This document shows positions 59,408 to 64,000 of a stretch of 64,000 nt of DNA, piece by piece. Positions within the stretch are counted from its first letter, which is position 1, and each line of letters starts with the position of its first letter. The stretch comes from Erigeron canadensis (Eukaryota > Streptophyta > Magnoliopsida > Asterales > Asteraceae). The notes beneath the pieces are model-generated. The model was not told the DNA's origin, searched no databases, and saw only the letters and a program-made list of their open reading frames with translations. Made by a program: the position numbers and the translations under genes. Where the stretch lies: NCBI RefSeq assembly GCF_010389155.1, contig NC_057761.1, positions 12,278,501 through 12,342,500 on the forward strand, in the 5' to 3' direction.

Positions 59408-62127
59408 AAAACCGTTGGGCCTATTCTCAAATGGGTTCCAAAGGTAATTTCCAAGTGATTTGATGAAAAGTGGCTTATACACACATCAGTGTATAACCCG
59501 TGCTGAAACCGTTTTTGTAATTTCTTTATTTTTAAAAAAATCCTAAAAGATTTTCATTTTCTTATTTTTAGAAAAATCCAAAAAGATTTTCTATTTTTAT
59601 CATTTTATTTACTTTGTCTTTTAGTTACTCACAAATTATTAGGATGAGATGCAAGGCATCGAACGCCTTTGTGTACTGCCTTTGTAGTCTTACTTTTTAA
59701 TGTTTGTGAGCAACTTTCAAACATTTTACTCACCCTTTATATGCAAAATCATTGTTCGAATCATGCATATATTTAGGGGGAGTTTGTTTATTTAACCAAA
59801 ACGTCTAAGTGTTCAAACTCTTTTGTCAAATTATTAAACACTTTGGATGATTTTTAAACCATTTTCGATCATCTCTATTAAAGTTTGGTGTTAGATTTGC
59901 ACACAAGAGTTTAGGCCACTCATTAAAACTTCATGATCTTTTCATCGCCGATGAGATCTAACCCCAGGGTTATATTCTCCATTCTAGATTGTGAGGGTAT
60001 ATGAGTGTGATGATATTTGTGCAAATAGGACATGAGGGAGTAGTCGAAAAGTGAGAGGTTACGGTGAAATGATGTGAGAAAGGGCTAAAAGAAATGAAAT
60101 CCCTCCCTAAAATTTTCAAAAAGCCGGGTAAACATGTTTCTATCGGATTTCTTGTTGATTTCTCGATATTGAAGAAGACTTCATGGACCTGAAGCAATGC
60201 ACATCTTTACCTAACCACTCAAGTATTTCTTAACAAATGTTTGTTTTAATCTCACGGAGATTTTCACATTTTTATCGACTCTTCATTTGGAAGATGTTGA
60301 TATTGTAAAAGGGAGACACTCTGCTCCGATCCCCGACTTCATTTGATCACTTATCGAGTCTAGAGCGTACTTGATTCTTTTCATTTGAATAGGACACAAT
60401 GCGTCTTTATATGTCTTTATGACATTGCATATCTTTGTGATATTGCCGGAACATTCTAAGTGATATCATATTATTGATATTCCACGATGATCGAATGGAA
60501 ATCCTGGATTTATTTACCTTAAAGTCTTTGAGGATAGTAAGACATGGTTATCGAACGCTTTTGTGACACTGACCATGAATTACATTCTTTAAAGCAATCT
60601 ATCGGTTGAAAAGCCATAGATCGAACCATTTAGAGATAAGCTTTGCGTATTTCTCGATGATAACGGGAAGTCCTAAAAATAGTAATCGTATTTTTAGGCC
60701 ACACCATCAATCCTTTTGATTTTTGGTTGTGATAACGGATCATTTTTATCTGGATTTCATTTCTCTTCGCACAAACACAATGAACACAAACACCATATAA
60801 AAATTGTTTTTCCAACAACGCAACCTTACATTCTAGTTCACCAATAGGTTCATTGGGAATTGGGTTGGGTTAATTTGGTTGAATATTGTTTGTTGTGATC
60901 TACCATTTATGCTATCAATCATTATTGTATGATGAAATCGTTCACAGTTTCATCATAAGGGGGAGAAATGATTATTTGATTGATAGATAAAGTTCATGGA
61001 CATAGGTAGAAAAAATGATTATTTGATTGATAGACAGAGTTCATGGACGTAGGTAGAATTTGATTGGTAGAATTTGTTCGAGGATGATTGCTGTGTTTGG
61101 ATGTTTAAAGGATCGTTAGTTTAGGTGGAGAGAGTGAATAATTATTGTGCTAAGTTGAGAGATTGTTTTGAGAAAGTTAAAGGATTGATTCTAGATCAAG
61201 AATATTCAAGATTTTAGTTGCTGAAAGTTTATGGTCGATTATGGAAAGATTTGTTGGATAAATGACCATTGTTTGATGAGTAAAAGAGTTTGAGATTTTA
61301 TAATGATTAATAAGAGAGGAAAAGTTTGAGATTGAATGGATATTGATCTTTTGTTGATAATTGGATAGTTAAGTTCGTTCATAGTTTGAACAGATTGTTC
61401 ATTTAAGGGGGAGCAAGAGTAAATTCATGAATTGTTAAATATGTTCCAAAATGATTTCTGTTTGAGGGGGAGCAAGAAATGTGAAGATAATCCGTTTATT
61501 TGATAGAAATGCTCCAAGATAGATATTTGTTTGAGGGGGAGCAGAATTGTTTGATCAAAGACAAGTGAGATCAAGAATTCAAAGATAAAATGCTCCATGA
61601 TGATTGTGATTCAGAGACAAGTTAGATCAAGAATTGAAGCTTCATAGTCAAATCAAATTTCTGCGTTCCAAAACCAAGCTTCCGCAATGCTAAAAAAATT
61701 TACAGTCAAACCAAGCTTCCGCAATGCCAAAAGAATTCAAGATAATCAAGCTTCCGCAATCCAAAAGACTTCAAAGTCAAAACCAAGCTTCCGCATGCTA
61801 CTCAAAGATTCAAGTTACTTCTCCAAGCAACATCAAGTTTATATCAACATTCACAAGTTCAAGTTGTGAAAGCTCAAAAGCTATAAAGATTTCAAATATG
61901 CTTCCAAAGTATTCTAAGTTGCAAGAGAAGATCAAGATTTAGAGAGCATCGTCAAATCAATATTTTTGTTGAGACGATTCAAAGTCAAAGTTGATACAAG
62001 ACGTTGAAGACAATGAGAAAGCTTCAAAGTCCAATCAACATTGAAGATTTTCAACAAATGGGCTCATCATATTTATTTAAAGACTAAAGACGATGCAACA
62101 TTTACAATTCAACACCAAGAGGGAGAT
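59408..62127 (+). other. Copia-derivative 3' non-coding region and PPT
   Basis: Collinear (reversed) with 8.1-11.0 kb: the CAGTGTATAACCCGTGC block, the 'GCATCGAACGCCTTTGTG' block, GAGATCTAACC and the stretch around CATTTGGAAGATGTTGATAT. Ends in the PPT AAGAGGGAGA (62117-62126). Three other GAGGGGGAGCA runs (61406, 61472, 61534 regions) resemble extra PPTs. Confidence 0.7.
61677..61800 (+). repeat. Four AAGCTTCCGCA(ATG) repeats, about 36-bp period
   Basis: Copies start at 61677, 61713, 61748 and 61785, each within a unit resembling AAAGTCAAACCAAGCTTCCGCAATGCC. They lie in the copia 3' non-coding region about 330-450 nt before the PPT. Confidence 0.85.
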
Positions 62128-62364
62128 TGTTAGAAATATAAATGGTGTTAAATTGTAATATTTCTATCTATGGAAGGAGTATTAGTGTTAATTAGGAGAT
62201 TTGTATAAATACCCCTCCTATAATTCGATACATCCTTCTCTCTAAGATTTATTTTCTCTCTCTAACTTCATCTTCCACCTCCCATCACCTTCACATACTC
62301 AAACACACACATAACCCTAATTCCACCATTAAACCTACAATTAAGCTCAATATTATTCTTTACA
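62128..62364 (+). repeat. Copia 3' LTR (about 237 bp) inserted in gypsy pol
   Basis: TGTTAGAAATAT after the PPT to TTCTTTACA. CTATAA/TATAAATACCCC-type TATA at about 62206. Related to the LTRs at 1113 and 7775. The right flank AAGAT and what follows continue a gypsy pol reading frame, so the element inserted in pol just before the RT. Confidence 0.75.
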
Positions 62365-63315
62365 AAGATTTCAAAAGAATTAGAAGTCAAACTTACTAAT
62401 TTTCTAAAAGCTAGAATGAAGACTTTCGCCTGGAAACAAGAAGATATGACAGGAATCTCTAAAGATGTTATTACACATAAGTTTGGAATTGATAAAAGTT
62501 TAAACCCAATCCAACACAAAAGAAGGAAATTCGCTCCAGAAAGAAATGCCAGTATTCAAGAAGATGTGGAAAGATTATTAAAAGCAAAGTTGATAAAGGA
62601 AGTAAAATTCCCTAAAAGGCTAACAAACGTGGTGGTAGTGCAAAAAAAAATGGAAAATGAAGAGTTTGTGTAGACTTCACAGATCTTAACAAGGCTTGCC
62701 CGAAAGATCCATTTCTACTGCCACATATTGATGCCATAGTAGATGCGACTTCTGGTAATGAGATGCTCACATTTATGGATGCTTCTTCTGGATTTCAACA
62801 AATTCAAATGGAACCTGAAGATCAAGAAGCTACTGCCTTCATGACCCCGACAGGTATTTATTGTTATATTGCTATGCCATTTCGGCTTAAAAATGCAGGT
62901 GTAACATACCAAAGACTAGTCAACATGATGTTCAAAGAACAATTGGTGGATACAATGGAAGTTTGTATAGACGATATGGTGGTCAAATCCAAGAAGGCTG
63001 AAGATCACTTGAAAGATCTTGAAGTGGCATTCAATATCCTAGACAAGTATAACATGAACCTGAATCCTACAAAGTGCAATTTTGGAGTAGGTTCTGGAAA
63101 ATTTCTGGGATATATGATTACCAAAAGAGGAATAGAAGCAAGTCCAGAACAAATCAAAGCTATCTTGAATCATAAATCTCCATCGAATGCTAAAGATTAT
63201 ACAAAGATTGACGGGAAGATTAGCAGCTTTGAATATATTTGTATCGAGATCTTCTGATAGATGTAAAGAGTTTTATGACATCATGATGAAGAATAAAAAG
63301 ATTCTAATGGGGAGA
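62365..63315 (+). pseudogene. Tat/Ogre-type gypsy reverse transcriptase fragment
   Basis: Readable from KISKELEVKLTNFL through AWKQEDMTGI, FAPERN, VDFTDLNKACPKDPF, DASSGFQQIQM, MPFRLKNAGVTYQRLVN, the catalytic CIDDMVVKS (usually YIDDMLVKS), NPTKCNFGV and FLGYMITKRGIEA, then in another frame RLTGRLAALN..VSRSSDRC. Frameshifts at about 62650 and 63195 and a stop (TGG to TGA region) disable it. The ACPKDPF and DMLVKS-type motifs fit Tat-lineage plant gypsy elements. RNase H and integrase are absent. Confidence 0.88.
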
Positions 63316-64000
63316 TGTTGTGTCGTGTTTTATACCCATTTCCCACGACGTATATAGTTGATTTAGCATGTTTTCGAGTCGTTTTAGTATATTGTTAGTG
63401 TTTCAGATTACTGACAGGTATTTAAGCGTAAATCAGGAGAAAACGACACTATTGAGAAGAAATAAGTGCTAACTAACGATTTCCGGAGCATTTGGATGAA
63501 GATTGCCAAAAGTCAACAAAAGTCAAATATGGAAAAAGCCAAGTTTCGCTGCAACAGGTCATTGCACCACAACAGGAAAACAGTAAGGTTTTGTTGCGTC
63601 GCAACTGAGCTCATTGCGCCGCAACACGATCAGTTCTCATCTAGGCAAAGTCATTAGAAGTCAAAGTCAATGCGGAAGTCAAATGAGGTTGCGCCGCAAC
63701 TGGGTGCGAATCTGGACAGAACTTTTTGGAAACTATATATAGCTTGCTTAATTATTCTTAAAACCTACCTTTTGCTCTCTAGCCGATTTCTAGCAGATTT
63801 TCAAGGGTTTTTTTTATCCACAAACCATCTTTGAAGATCGCTAGCACGATTGGAGATGTATTTACCTATTGTTAATCATTCTTGAACGATTTCAACATTC
63901 GGTACAATATGTTTTCATATATTATTGCTTGTTTTTATCTTTTCATTATGAGTAGCTAATTCTCTTTGCACCCGCTTGGGTAGTGAGCATGTCATAGGGT
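63316..64000 (+). repeat. Athila/Tat-type LTR start, cut by window edge
   Basis: TGTTGTGTCGTGTTTTATACCC follows the purine run ATGGGGAGA directly after the RT fragment. The sequence shows a palindrome group and TATATATA (63734-63741), then a U5-like segment with ATCTTTGAAGATC. The true start may be 63316 or 63321. Confidence 0.65.
63549..63742 (+). promoter_or_regulatory. TTGCG(C/T)CGCAA boxes before a TATA box
   Basis: Hyphenated palindromes GTTGCGTCGCAAC (63593-63605), TTGCGCCGCAA (63614-63624) and GTTGCGCCGCAAC (63688-63700), with degenerate copies near 63549 and 63570. TATATATA lies at 63734-63741, 33 bp after the last box. Confidence 0.6.

Overview
This is nuclear DNA from a flowering plant, most likely a eudicot and plausibly an Asteraceae. 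The evidence is AT-rich DNA dominated by nested LTR retrotransposons, plant-type PBS sequences (tRNA-iMet and tRNA-Asp classes), plant hAT and Mutator-like elements, one host gene with a plant-like intron, and retrotransposon ORF families that I associate with Asteraceae from general knowledge. No bacterial, organellar, tRNA or rRNA gene was seen.

Layout. 1-2.7 kb: LTR remnants and a solo copia LTR. 2.7-7.1 kb: the decayed 3' half of a retrotransposon with a plant 'putative transposon protein'-type ORF, a polypurine tract, an LTR and a tRNA-Asp-type PBS. 7.3-35.4 kb: one 294-codon ORF downstream of that PBS, split by three independent insertions, each with a perfect 5-bp target duplication: a Ty3/gypsy element on the minus strand (7527-24410, AATAC) that itself holds a truncated Ty1/copia element (7775 to about 17.57 kb); a large-LTR, decayed-pol gypsy element (24673-33977, TGACT); and a 999-bp solo LTR (34371-35369, TACAT). 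35.4-41.3 kb: further LTRs, including a 3.7-kb solo LTR interrupted by a 957-bp hAT element with an 8-bp duplication. 41.3-44.2 kb: AT-rich intergenic DNA. 44.98-49.03 kb: the only convincing host gene, an acidic coiled-coil probable nuclear protein on the minus strand. 49.23-54.30 kb: a complete Mutator-like element with a 9-bp duplication, coding for a five-exon MULE transposase fused to an OTU cysteine-protease domain. 55-64 kb: the 3' end of a copia element with an extra ORF, a copia derivative without pol, a Tat-type gypsy RT fragment and another LTR.

The most interesting signal is shared by unrelated LTRs. Just upstream of the TATA box each carries a tandem or clustered array of a short self-complementary box whose sequence is specific to the family: TGACGTCA-centred (1.9 and 6.8 kb), GGTCGAGCTCGACC with 15-bp and 20-bp periods (23-24 kb), TAACGGCCGTTA (35.6-35.9 kb), ACGGAG/CTCCGT (36.7 kb) and TTGCG/CGCAA (63.6 kb). 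Other notable items are a leader stem-loop whose loop carries the palindrome TGATCA (21.3 kb), the OTU-transposase element, and the ORF recoverable across three insertions.
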